DNA from: JADJOM01 sp046327715
GTDB lineage: Bacteria > Gemmatimonadota > Gemmatimonadetes > Gemmatimonadales > GWC2-71-9
Direction of reading: 5' to 3'
DNA length: 64,000 nt
Assembly (NCBI GenBank): GCA_046327715.1
Contig: JAXLXY010000001.1
Location: forward strand, 248,001-312,000
A program made the translations under genes and the position numbers. Of the stretch, positions 8,093 to 16,677 are shown piece by piece. Below the pieces are notes generated by a model, which was not told the DNA's origin, made no database searches, and worked only from the letters and a program-made list of their open reading frames with translations. Position 1 is the first letter of the stretch. Each line of letters begins with the position of its first letter.

Positions 8093-8488
8093 TTACCAGA
8101 TGACGGCGAGCAGCTCGCCGCCCAGGTTCGCCGACCGCGCGTCGCGGTCGCTCATGAGGCCCTTCGGCGTGGACACGATCGCCATGCCGAGGCCGTTCTT
8201 GATCCGCGGGATCTCGCGCGACTTCACGTACTGGCGCAGGCCCGGGGACGACACGCGCTTGAGCTCGCGGATGACCGGCTGGTCATTGTGGTACTTGAGG
8301 TACAGCCGGAGCACGCCGCGCGCGCCGTCGTCGAGGATCTTGTAGTCCGCGATGTAGTGGTTGTCGCGCAGCAGCCGCGCCAGCTCGCTCTTGAGCTTGG
8401 AAACCGGAATGTCCACCCGCTTGTGGCCGGCGGCGCAGGCGTTCCGGACGCGCGTCAGCATGTCCGCGACGGGATCTGTCATGCTCAT
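8093..8488 (-). CDS. rpsH: 30S ribosomal protein S8
   Basis: A 131-residue S8, a primary 16S rRNA binder and in E. coli the translational repressor of the spc operon. It starts MSMTDPVADMLTRVRNA and ends NLGGELLAVIW, both typical. Two in-frame ATGs (8488 and 8482) are possible; the downstream one gives the common MTDPVADML start. A longer upstream reading overlaps rpsN and lacks family similarity. It is 13 bp after rpsN. Confidence 0.96.
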   Translation of the reverse strand: MSMTDPVADMLTRVRNACAAGHKRVDIPVSKLKSELARLLRDNHYIADYKILDDGARGVLRLYLKYHNDQPVIRELKRVSSPGLRQYVKSREIPRIKNGLGMAIVSTPKGLMSDRDARSANLGGELLAVIW

Positions 8489-8501
8489 CGTGTATGCTCT
8501 C

Positions 8502-8687
8502 CTACCAGCTGGCCTTGCGCACGCCGGGGATCTCGCCCCGGAGCGCCATGTCGCGGAAGCAGATCCGGCAGAGCCCGAACTTCCGGAGCACCGCCCTGCT
8601 GCGGCCGCAGCGCTGGCAGCGCCGCACCGTCCGCACCTTGAACTTGGGCGTCCGCTTGGCCCGCTCGATCCAGCACGTCTTCGCCAT
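8502..8687 (-). CDS. rpsN: 30S ribosomal protein S14, zinc-binding short (type Z) form
   Basis: A 61-residue S14. The two Cys pairs CQRC and CRIC are the zinc ligands of the short type-Z paralogue, with the closing REIPGVRKASW-like segment (GEIPGVRKASW here). Only this zinc form is seen, placed between rplE and rpsH as usual. A gap of 53 bp separates it from rplE. Confidence 0.97.
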   Translation of the reverse strand: MAKTCWIERAKRTPKFKVRTVRRCQRCGRSRAVLRKFGLCRICFRDMALRGEIPGVRKASW

Positions 8688-8740
8688 CGAATCCTCTCCT
8701 CAATCCGCCTTGGCCCGGCCAAGGCTTGCCAGGGCCCGGG

Positions 8741-9424
8741 TCAGGAAGCGACCTGCAGCGGGGTCCCGCCGCGGAACGGCCAGCCGAACTCCCGGAGCAG
8801 CGCCTGCGCCAGGTCGTCCCGCCCCGCCGACGTCACGATCGTGATGTCCATCCCGTGGATCTTCTCGACCTTGTCGAAGTCGATCTCCGGGAAGATCATC
8901 TGCTCCTTGATGCCCACGGTGTAGTTGCCGCGGCCATCGAAGCTCTTGTCCGGCAGCCCGCGGAAGTCGCGCACCCGCGGCACCGAGACGTTGATGAAGC
9001 GATCCAGGAACTCGTACATCCGCGCGTTCCGGAGCGTCACCGACACGCCCACCGGCTGCCCCTCGCGCAGCCCGAAGTTCGCGATCGCCTTCTTGGCCCG
9101 CCGGATCACCGGCTTCTGGCCCGAGATCAGCGCGAGCTCCTCGGCCACCGTCTCGATGAGCTTCGGGGTCTTGGCCCCCTCGCCCATCCCGACGTTGAGC
9201 ACCACCTTCACCACGCGCGGCACCTGGTGCGGGTTGGTCAGCCCGAACTGCTTGGCCAGGTTCGGCCGGACGACCTTCTCGTAGTAGGTCTTGAGGCGCG
9301 GCACCCCGTCCACCGACTTCGGCGCCGGGTCGGTCGCGTACCCCGCGCCGCCCTTGTCCTTGCCGCCCTTGGCCGGCGCGCCTGCCTTCGGCGTCTTCGC
9401 GGCCTTCTCCTTCGTCTCGGCCAT
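8741..9424 (-). CDS. rplE: 50S ribosomal protein L5 with N-terminal extension
   Basis: A 227-residue L5, which binds 5S rRNA and contacts the P-site tRNA. The core begins near residue 43 (PRLKTYYEKVVRPNLAKQFG). Ahead of it lies a Lys/Ala/Gly-rich extension of about 40 residues, making it longer than the usual 180. GVSVTLRNARMYEFLDRFI and the C-terminal DITIVTSAG-type strand are clear. It is 2 bp from rplX. The extension starts at the only upstream ATG, next to the rplX stop. Confidence 0.96.
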   Translation of the reverse strand: MAETKEKAAKTPKAGAPAKGGKDKGGAGYATDPAPKSVDGVPRLKTYYEKVVRPNLAKQFGLTNPHQVPRVVKVVLNVGMGEGAKTPKLIETVAEELALISGQKPVIRRAKKAIANFGLREGQPVGVSVTLRNARMYEFLDRFINVSVPRVRDFRGLPDKSFDGRGNYTVGIKEQMIFPEIDFDKVEKIHGMDITIVTSAGRDDLAQALLREFGWPFRGGTPLQVAS

Positions 9425-9426
9425 CG

Positions 9427-9807
9427 TCAGCGGTTCCTCACAATGGACTGCCCGGACTTCACCGCGATCCGCTCCAGCGTGCCGTCGGCGTCCTTCTGCC
9501 GGCGGATCCGGGTCGGCTCGCCCGACTTGGGATCGATCAGCATCACCTTCGAGTGGTGCAGCGGGGCCTCGCGCTGGATCTTGCCCCCCGGCGCCGTCTG
9601 GGTCGGCTTCTGGTGCTTGGTGACCAGGTTGATCCCCTCCACCGCCACCCGGCCGGTCTTGGGATAGACCCGGAGCACCTTGCCCCGCTTGCCCTTGTCA
9701 TCGCCCGAGAGCACCTGGACCGTGTCGCCCTTGGTCACCGCCAGCACCTGGCGGACCGGGGGCACGTGGCGGATGCGCTTGGCCTTCTTGTACACGAGCG
9801 GCTTCAT
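9427..9807 (-). CDS. rplX: 50S ribosomal protein L24
   Basis: A 126-residue assembly-initiator protein. The KOW motif is at about residues 26-45 (KGDTVQVLSGDDKGKRGKVL), followed by VEGINLVTKHQKPTQ, typical of L24. Somewhat longer than the usual 105 residues because of extra N-terminal basic residues (MKPLVYKKAKRIRHVPP). It is 1 bp after rplN. Confidence 0.96.
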   Translation of the reverse strand: MKPLVYKKAKRIRHVPPVRQVLAVTKGDTVQVLSGDDKGKRGKVLRVYPKTGRVAVEGINLVTKHQKPTQTAPGGKIQREAPLHHSKVMLIDPKSGEPTRIRRQKDADGTLERIAVKSGQSIVRNR

Positions 9808-9808
9808 G

Positions 9809-10177
9809 CTACAGCACCTCCGGCGCGAGCGAGACGATCTTCATGTACCGCTTCTCGCGCAGCTCGCGCGCCACCGGCCCGAAGATACGGGTCGCCCGGG
9901 GCTCGCCCTGGTCGTTGATCAGCACCACGGCGTTCTCGTCGAACCGGATGTACGACCCGTCCTTGCGGCGGGTCTCCTTCACGGTCCGCACGATGACCGC
10001 CTTGGCCACGTCACCCTTCTTCACCTGGCCCGTCGGGATGGCGTCCTTGATGGCGACGACCACCTTGTCGCCCACACCGGCGTAGCGGCGCTTGCTGCCC
10101 CCGAGCACCCGGATGACGAGCGCCTTCCGCGCCCCCGAGTTGTCGGCCACCTTGACGATCGATTCTTGCTGGATCAT
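9809..10177 (-). CDS. rplN: 50S ribosomal protein L14
   Basis: A 122-residue, highly conserved L14. It begins MIQQESIVKVADNSGARKAL, and RRKDGSYIRFDENAVVLIND is another family block. L14 forms a bridge to the 30S subunit. A 65-bp gap separates it from rpsQ upstream. Normal length. Confidence 0.98.
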   Translation of the reverse strand: MIQQESIVKVADNSGARKALVIRVLGGSKRRYAGVGDKVVVAIKDAIPTGQVKKGDVAKAVIVRTVKETRRKDGSYIRFDENAVVLINDQGEPRATRIFGPVARELREKRYMKIVSLAPEVL

Positions 10178-10242
10178 TGGATCCTCATCTCACCTTTCCG
10201 TCGGCGGTGGCGGGGTCGCGGCGGTCCGCGGCCCCACCCGCG

Positions 10243-10515
10243 CTACTTGGCCCGCTCGATGATCTCGACCACCCGCCACGACACCGTCTTGGCCAGCGGC
10301 CGGGTCTCCATGATCCGGACCGTGTCGCCCACCTTCGCGCCGAACTTGTCGTCGCGCGCCTTCACCCGGGCCGTGCGGGTCATCTGCTTCCCGTACGCGG
10401 GGTGCGCGAAGCGGCGGGTGAGGGTCACCACGACCGTCTTGGTCATCTTGTCGCTGCTCACCACGCCCTGGCGGGTCTTGCGCCGCGCGCGGCTCTCGGT
10501 CTTCTGCTCGGTCAT
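10243..10515 (-). CDS. rpsQ: 30S ribosomal protein S17
   Basis: A 90-residue primary 16S rRNA binder. RKTRQGVVSSDKMTKTVVVT is the diagnostic N-terminal segment, with GDTVRIMETRPLAKTVSWRV in the OB-fold C-terminal half. It lies 26 bp downstream of rpmC. Confidence 0.97.
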   Translation of the reverse strand: MTEQKTESRARRKTRQGVVSSDKMTKTVVVTLTRRFAHPAYGKQMTRTARVKARDDKFGAKVGDTVRIMETRPLAKTVSWRVVEIIERAK

Positions 10516-10541
10516 CGTTAGTCTCGCTCGTCGGGGCCGCG

Positions 10542-10736
10542 CTAGCGGCCCAGCTCCCGGGCCCGCAGGATGGTCTGGATCCGGGCGATGTCGCGCCGGA
10601 GGCTGCGGAACCGCATCGGGTTCTCGATCGACTCCGTTGCCGACCGGAACCGCAGGCGGAAGCGCTCCTCGGTCAGCTCGGACAGCCGGGCCTTGAGGTC
10701 GTCCACCGACAGCTCGTGGAGTTCACTGGTCTTCAT
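10542..10736 (-). CDS. rpmC: 50S ribosomal protein L29
   Basis: A 64-residue helical protein near the polypeptide exit tunnel that helps form the docking site for trigger factor and SRP. MKTSELHELSVDDLKARLSE and the C-terminal RRDIARIQTILRARELG match the family. It follows rplP with a 3-bp gap. Confidence 0.97.
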   Translation of the reverse strand: MKTSELHELSVDDLKARLSELTEERFRLRFRSATESIENPMRFRSLRRDIARIQTILRARELGR

Positions 10737-10739
10737 CGG

Positions 10740-11153
10740 TCAGTCCTCCGTCCGCTTCACGAACCGGGTGCGCACCGGCAGCTTGGCCGCGGCCAGCGCC
10801 AGGGCCGCCTTGGCCAGCTCCACGGCCACGCCCTCCACCTCGAAGAGCATCCGGCCCGGCTTCACCACGGCCACCCAGCCCTCCGGGTTGCCCTTGCCCT
10901 TGCCCATGCGGGTCTCGGCCGGCTTCTTGGTGATCGGCTTGTCCGGGAAGATCCGGATCCACACCTTGCCGCCGCGCTTCATCTCGCGGGTGAGGGCCAC
11001 GCGGGCCGCCTCGATCTGCCGGTTGCTCACCCACCCCGGCTCCAGCGACATCAGGGCATACTCCCCGAACGCCACGGTGTTGCCCCGGGTGGCGATCCCC
11101 TTGGTCCGCCCCTTGAACGTCTTGCGGAACTTGACCCGCTTCGGTGCCAGCAT
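10740..11153 (-). CDS. rplP: 50S ribosomal protein L16
   Basis: A 137-residue L16, which positions the A-site tRNA. MLAPKRVKFRKTFKGRTKG, FGEYALMSLEPGWVSNRQIE and RMGKGKGNPEGWVAVVKPGR are all standard. Normal length. It sits 3 bp after rpsC. Confidence 0.98.
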   Translation of the reverse strand: MLAPKRVKFRKTFKGRTKGIATRGNTVAFGEYALMSLEPGWVSNRQIEAARVALTREMKRGGKVWIRIFPDKPITKKPAETRMGKGKGNPEGWVAVVKPGRMLFEVEGVAVELAKAALALAAAKLPVRTRFVKRTED

Positions 11154-11156
11154 CGC

Positions 11157-11816
11157 TCAGTTCCCCGTGCTGTACGTACGGCCCGACAGGTCTTCGACCA
11201 CCTCGCCCTTGAAGACCCAGACCTTGATCCCGATGGTGCCGTAGGTCGTCTTGGCCGTGCTGGTGGCGTACTCGATGTCCGCCCGCAGCGTGTGGAGCGG
11301 CACCCGCCCCTCCCGGTAGCCCTCGACCCGCGCGATCTCGGCGCCGCCCAGGCGGCCCCCCGCGCGCACCTTGATCCCCTGCGCCCCCATCCGCATGGCG
11401 CTCTGCACCGCCCGCTTCATGGCCCGGCGGAAGGAGATCCGCTGCATCAGCTGGTGCGCGATGTTGTCGGCCACCAGCTGCGCCGACAGCTCGGGCCGCT
11501 TGATCTCCTCGACGTTGATCGCCGCTTCCTTGCCCGTCAGCTGCGCCAGTTCGTCCCGCAGCTTGTCGACCTCGGCGCCGCGCTTGCCGATCACCACGCC
11601 CGGCCGCCCGGTGTGCACCGTCACGGTCACCTTGCCCGGCTTGCGCTCGATGTCGATCTGCGCGATCGCCGCGTGGCCCAGGCGCGCCTTCAGGTACTTC
11701 CGGATGAGTTCGTCCTCCTTGAGGAGGGCCGGCATGTCCTTGGTCGCGAACCAGCGGGACGTCCACGGCTTGACGATGCCGAGGCGGAGGCCGGTCGGAT
11801 GGGTCTTCTGCCCCAT
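11157..11816 (-). CDS. rpsC: 30S ribosomal protein S3
   Basis: A 219-residue protein at the mRNA entry channel. It starts MGQKTHPTGLRLGIVKPWTS. The KH RNA-binding motif (GRPGVVIGKRGAEVDKLRDE) is at about residues 73-92, and the S3 C-terminal domain with RAGGRLGGAEIARVE follows. It overlaps rplV by 1 bp. Confidence 0.98.
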   Translation of the reverse strand: MGQKTHPTGLRLGIVKPWTSRWFATKDMPALLKEDELIRKYLKARLGHAAIAQIDIERKPGKVTVTVHTGRPGVVIGKRGAEVDKLRDELAQLTGKEAAINVEEIKRPELSAQLVADNIAHQLMQRISFRRAMKRAVQSAMRMGAQGIKVRAGGRLGGAEIARVEGYREGRVPLHTLRADIEYATSTAKTTYGTIGIKVWVFKGEVVEDLSGRTYSTGN

Positions 11817-12172
11817 TACTTGCTCTCCTTCGTGCCCACGTGGATCTCGACGTGCGACGTCCGCTTCTTGATCGGCACGCCGCGCCCCTGCGCCGCCGCC
11901 GAGAACCGCTTGAGCGGGGTGCCCATGTTGATGACCGCCTTGGTCACCCGCAGGTCATCCACGTCCAGGCTCTCGTTGGCCTTCAGGGCCGCCTGCTCGG
12001 CGTTGGCCACCGCGGACCGCAGCGTCTTCTCGATCTGCTTGGCCGCGTACTTCTTGTTGAACTTCAGGATCGCGAAGGCCTCATTCACGTCCTTGCCGCG
12101 GATGAGGTCCACCACCAGCCGCATCTTCCGCGACGACTGGCGCGCATAGCGCTGGATCGCTCGGGCTTCCAT
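11816..12172 (-). CDS. rplV: 50S ribosomal protein L22
   Basis: A 118-residue L22, whose long beta-hairpin lines the exit tunnel. RYARQSSRKMRLVVDLIRGK and the C-terminal basic KRTSHVEIHVGTKE segment are typical. Length is normal, with no visible insertion in the macrolide-relevant hairpin. It is 3 bp after rpsS and overlaps rpsC by one base. Confidence 0.97.
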   Translation of the reverse strand: MEARAIQRYARQSSRKMRLVVDLIRGKDVNEAFAILKFNKKYAAKQIEKTLRSAVANAEQAALKANESLDVDDLRVTKAVINMGTPLKRFSAAAQGRGVPIKKRTSHVEIHVGTKESK

Positions 12173-12175
12173 GAT

Positions 12176-12466
12176 TTACTCCGCCTTGGCCTTCTTGTCG
12201 GCCACCAGCTTGCCGCTGTGGCCCCGGAACAGCCGCGTGGGCGCGAACTCGCCGAGCTTGTGCCCCACCATGTTCTCGGTCACGTACACCGGGACGAACT
12301 TGTTCCCGTTGTGGACCGCGAAGGTGTGCCCCACGAACTCGGGGAGGATGGTGCTGGCCCGGCTCCAGGTCTTCACCACCCGCTTCTCGTTCCGGGTGTT
12401 CATCGCCTGGACCTTGCCCAGCAGCGCCGCCTGGACGAACGGGCCCTTCTTGATGCTGCGCGACAT
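12176..12466 (-). CDS. rpsS: 30S ribosomal protein S19
   Basis: A 96-residue S19, which contacts the head of 16S rRNA and the A-site tRNA bridge. MSRSIKKGPFVQAALLGKVQ and GHKLGEFAPTRLFRGHSGK are diagnostic. The ATG at 12464-12466 shares one base with the rplB stop (TAATG), so it is coupled to rplB. A longer reading upstream lies inside rplB. Confidence 0.97.
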   Translation of the reverse strand: MSRSIKKGPFVQAALLGKVQAMNTRNEKRVVKTWSRASTILPEFVGHTFAVHNGNKFVPVYVTENMVGHKLGEFAPTRLFRGHSGKLVADKKAKAE

Positions 12467-13314
12467 TACGAGTTCCCTCCGGTCGCCTTCCCGCGCCGCC
12501 GGCCGCGGACGATGTACTGCGTCGAGGCCTTCTTCGGCTGCCGGGTCTTCCGGCCTTCCGGCTTGCCCCACGGACTCACCGGCGGGCGCCCGCCCGAGGT
12601 CTTGCCCTCGCCGCCGCCCAGCGGGTGGTCCACCGGGTTCTTGGCCACGCCGCGCACCCGCGAGCGCTTGCCCAGCCACCGGGTCTTGCCGGCCTTGCCC
12701 ATGGACAGCAGCTCGTGCTCGGCGTTGCCCACCTCGCCGATCGTGGCCAGGCACTTGGCGTGCACCCGCCGCATCTCGGTCGAGCGCAGCCGGAGGGTCA
12801 CGTACTCGCCCTCCTTCGCCACCACCTGGGCCCCGCCGCCGGCGGTGCGGATCATCTGCCCGCCCTTGCCGATCTTGAGCTCCACGTTGTGCACCGTCTC
12901 ACCCAGCGGCACTTCGCCGAGGGGGATGGCGTTGCCGAGCCGCGGGTCGACGCCCGGCCCCGACAGCACCGTGTCGCCCACGTTCAGGCCCTTGGGGTGC
13001 AGGATGTAGCGCTTCTCGCCGTCGGCGTACACGATCAGCGCGATGCGCGCGCTGCGGTTCGGGTCGTACTCGATCCCCGCCACCTTGCCCGGGATCCCGA
13101 ACTTGTTCCGCTTCCAGTCGATGCGCCGGTACATCCGCTTGTGGCCGCCGCCGATGTACCGCATCGTGACGTGGCCCTTGTTGTTCCGGCCCCCGCTCTT
13201 GCGGAGCGGCTCGAGCAGGCTCTTCTCCGGCGTGGTCTTGGTGATCTCGGCGAAATCGGAGACCGACCGGAACCGCGTGCCGGGCGTGACCGGCTTGAAT
13301 TGACGGATGCCCAT
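12466..13314 (-). CDS. rplB: 50S ribosomal protein L2
   Basis: A 282-residue L2, needed for subunit association and peptidyl transferase structure. MGIRQFKPVTPGTRFRSVSD, the RNA-binding domain, and HPLGGGEGKTSGGRPPVSPW near the C-terminus (the conserved His near the active centre) are present. Normal length. It overlaps rpsS by 1 bp and is 1 bp from rplW. Confidence 0.98.
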   Translation of the reverse strand: MGIRQFKPVTPGTRFRSVSDFAEITKTTPEKSLLEPLRKSGGRNNKGHVTMRYIGGGHKRMYRRIDWKRNKFGIPGKVAGIEYDPNRSARIALIVYADGEKRYILHPKGLNVGDTVLSGPGVDPRLGNAIPLGEVPLGETVHNVELKIGKGGQMIRTAGGGAQVVAKEGEYVTLRLRSTEMRRVHAKCLATIGEVGNAEHELLSMGKAGKTRWLGKRSRVRGVAKNPVDHPLGGGEGKTSGGRPPVSPWGKPEGRKTRQPKKASTQYIVRGRRRGKATGGNS

Positions 13315-13315
13315 A

Positions 13316-13603
13316 TCAGCCCTCGAACACGGGAAGCGTTTCCCCGTCCTTCAGGGTCACGATGGCCTTCTTCCAGCGCGCCGTCAGGCCCTTGGTCCGG
13401 CCCCGCACCACCTGGTCGCGCCGCATCCGCATCGTGCGCACGCTGGTGGCGGTGACGCCGAACAGCTCCTTGAGCGCGTCGCGGATCTGGTACTTGTTCG
13501 CCTCGGGGTGCACCTCGAAGGCGTATTCCTTCCGCAGCTGGTAGGCCGCCGACGACTTCTCGGTCACCACCGGCCGCACGATCGTCTCATGCAGGCTGGG
13601 CAC
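13316..13603 (-). CDS. rplW: 50S ribosomal protein L23
   Basis: A 95-residue protein at the tunnel exit and a trigger-factor docking site. IVRPVVTEKSSAAYQLRKEY and FGVTATSVRTMRMRRDQVVRG match the family. It lies directly against rplD (no gap). Confidence 0.96.
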   Translation of the reverse strand: MPSLHETIVRPVVTEKSSAAYQLRKEYAFEVHPEANKYQIRDALKELFGVTATSVRTMRMRRDQVVRGRTKGLTARWKKAIVTLKDGETLPVFEG

Positions 13604-14452
13604 TTACTTGCCCCCCTTCTTCTTGGGCGCGGCCTTCTTGGCCGCCGGCTTCTTGGGCGCGGCCTTGGCCTTGGGCGCCGCCTTCTTGGCCGCCTTGGGC
13701 GCCGGCTTCTCCGCCTTGGGCTTCGCGGCCTTCGGCGCCTTGGCCGGCTTCGCGGCCTTGGGCTCGGCCTTCGGGCGGGCCGCCCGCGGCGCCGGCGCGG
13801 CCTTCTCGCCGGGCACGAAGGGGCGGACGAACGGCTGGGCCGGCTCGCCGGCCAGCGCCGGCTCCTCGACCACCACCACCTCGGCCCACAGGATGTCGTA
13901 GGCCGCGGCGTCGCTGAACGGCAGCACGTCCACCCGCGGCAGGTTCCGGGCGCTCAGGTACAGCGCCTCGCTCACGCCGTGGGTGAGGATGAGCACCTTC
14001 TGCTCGGCCACGCCCAGCTTGGCCAGCAGCTCGTGCAGCACCCGGGTCTTCGGGCTCTGCTGCTCGAACCGCTCCACCACGTAGAGCTGGCCGTCGGCGG
14101 CCCGGGCGTTGAGCGCGCTCTTGCGCGCCAGCTGCTTCACCTTGCGCGGGATGCCGATGCGGTAGTCGCGCGGCAGCGGGCCGAACACCTTGCCGCCCCC
14201 GGGCCAGTTGGGCGCGCGGGTCGAGCCCTGCCGGGCGCGGCCGGTGCCCTTCTGCTTCCAGGGCTTCTGGTTGCCGCCGGAGACGAAGCTCCGGGTCTTG
14301 GTCGAGTGGGTCCCCTGGCGCTGGTTGGCCAAGTAAACCTTCACGGCCTCATGGAGCACCGGCTGGTTCACCGTGCCGTCGAACAGCGGCTCCGGCAGCG
14401 CCAGCGCGCCCTTGCGCGCGCCGGCCGGCGAGAAATGCGGGGCCTCAATCAT
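13604..14452 (-). CDS. rplD: 50S ribosomal protein L4 with histone-H1-like C-terminal tail
   Basis: A 282-residue protein; ordinary L4 is about 205. The core (residues 1-212) includes the tunnel loop GGNQKPWKQKGTGRARQGS. From about residue 215 a tail of nearly 70 residues follows, built almost only of Lys, Ala and Pro (units such as PKAAKP, AAPKAKAA, PKKPAAKKAAPKKKGGK). Composition resembles histone H1 tails and the tails of some actinobacterial ribosomal and nucleoid proteins. In E. coli L4 also represses the S10 operon. It overlaps rplC by 8 bp. Confidence 0.95.
   Translation of the reverse strand: MIEAPHFSPAGARKGALALPEPLFDGTVNQPVLHEAVKVYLANQRQGTHSTKTRSFVSGGNQKPWKQKGTGRARQGSTRAPNWPGGGKVFGPLPRDYRIGIPRKVKQLARKSALNARAADGQLYVVERFEQQSPKTRVLHELLAKLGVAEQKVLILTHGVSEALYLSARNLPRVDVLPFSDAAAYDILWAEVVVVEEPALAGEPAQPFVRPFVPGEKAAPAPRAARPKAEPKAAKPAKAPKAAKPKAEKPAPKAAKKAAPKAKAAPKKPAAKKAAPKKKGGK
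13607..13805 (-). repeat. Degenerate Lys/Ala/Pro codon repeat in rplD
   Basis: Imperfect, codon-phased repeats of GCC, AAG and CCC code the Lys-Ala-Pro tail of L4. Unit spacing is irregular and the frame is kept, so this is a coding low-complexity region, not a CRISPR or intergenic repeat. Confidence 0.8.
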
Positions 14453-15068
14453 GGCGGCTCCGACCGTGCTGCTTGTTGACGAGCAGGATGCCGTGCTTCG
14501 CGCCGGGCACCGCGCCCCGCACGAACAGCAGGTTGCGCTCGGCGTCGATCTTCACCACCCGCAGCCCGAGCTCGGTGTGCCGCTCGGCGCCCATGTGGCC
14601 CGGCATCCGCTTCCCCTTGATGACGCGCGAGGGGTCGGTGCCCGGGGAGATCGAGCCCGGCTTCCGGTGCCGGGTGTTGCCGTGGCTGGCGGGGCCGCCG
14701 CCGGCGCCATAGCGGTGCACCATGCCCTGGAAGCCCCGGCCCTTGCTGGTGCCGGTGACCTTCACGAGCTCGCCCGGGGCGAAGATGCCCACGGTGACGG
14801 TGTCACCCGGCTTGTAGGCCTGCTGGTTGGTGCCGAATTCCTTCAGGATCTTGGGCGCCGCCTCGAGGGTCGCCGCCTTCGCGTGCCCGAGCTCGCCGCC
14901 GGTGGCGCGGGAGGGAAGCTTCGCCCCGAAGCCCAGCTGCACCGCGTCCGCCTTGACCTGCAGCACCCGGCACGGCCCGGCCTCGATCACCGTCACCGGG
15001 ACCGACGCGCCGTCGTCCAGGAAGACGCGGGTCATGCCGAGCTTCCGCCCGATCAGTCCATTCGCCAT
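14445..15068 (-). CDS. rplC: 50S ribosomal protein L3
   Basis: A 207-residue L3, an early assembly protein reaching the peptidyl transferase centre. It begins MANGLIGRKLGMTRVFLDDG, and the central GTSKGRGFQGMVHRYGAGGG with GPASHGNTRHRKPGSI is diagnostic. The ATG at 15066-15068 fits the family; longer in-frame reading runs into rpsJ. The 3' end overlaps rplD by 8 bp. Confidence 0.97.
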   Translation of the reverse strand: MANGLIGRKLGMTRVFLDDGASVPVTVIEAGPCRVLQVKADAVQLGFGAKLPSRATGGELGHAKAATLEAAPKILKEFGTNQQAYKPGDTVTVGIFAPGELVKVTGTSKGRGFQGMVHRYGAGGGPASHGNTRHRKPGSISPGTDPSRVIKGKRMPGHMGAERHTELGLRVVKIDAERNLLFVRGAVPGAKHGILLVNKQHGRSRHD

Positions 15069-15070
15069 GG

Positions 15071-15379
15071 CTATTCGACCTTGATCTCGACGTCCACGCC
15101 GGCCGGCAGGTCGAGCTTTGTCAGCGCGTCCATGGTCTGCGGGCGGGAATCGTTGATGTCGAGCAGCCGCTTGTGGGTGCGGAGCTCGAACTGCTCCCGG
15201 CTCTTCTTGTCCACGTGCGGGCTGCGGAGCACGGTCCACCGCTCGATCTTGACCGGCAGCGGGATGGGCCCGGACACCTGCGCCCCCGTCTTCTCCGCCG
15301 TGCGCACGATGTCCGCCGCGGCCTGGTCCAGCACGCCGTGGTCGAACGCCTTGAGCCGGATGCGAATACGCTGTGCCAT
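15071..15379 (-). CDS. rpsJ: 30S ribosomal protein S10 (NusE)
   Basis: A 102-residue protein of the 30S head that also acts as NusE in antitermination. MAQRIRIRLKAFDHGVLDQA and RTHKRLLDINDSRPQTMDAL are family blocks. It lies 85 bp downstream of tuf and 2 bp before rplC. The gap holds repeated GAGCCGCC-like sequence but no clear promoter or U-tailed hairpin. Confidence 0.98.
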   Translation of the reverse strand: MAQRIRIRLKAFDHGVLDQAAADIVRTAEKTGAQVSGPIPLPVKIERWTVLRSPHVDKKSREQFELRTHKRLLDINDSRPQTMDALTKLDLPAGVDVEIKVE

Positions 15380-15464
15380 TCGTTCCTCGTGTGTCGGCGG
15401 CTGGCGGGCCCGGGGGCTCGGCCAGGCTCAATCGAGCCGCCGAGCCGCCGGGTCGCCGAGCCGA

Positions 15465-16664
<1,200 letters not shown>

Positions 16665-16677
16665 AGGGTCCTCGTGG

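Noticed and set aside
13607..13805. Repeat array in rplD as a possible CRISPR or minisatellite
   Set aside because: Units are irregular, codon-phased and encode a continuous Lys/Ala/Pro tail; no spacers.
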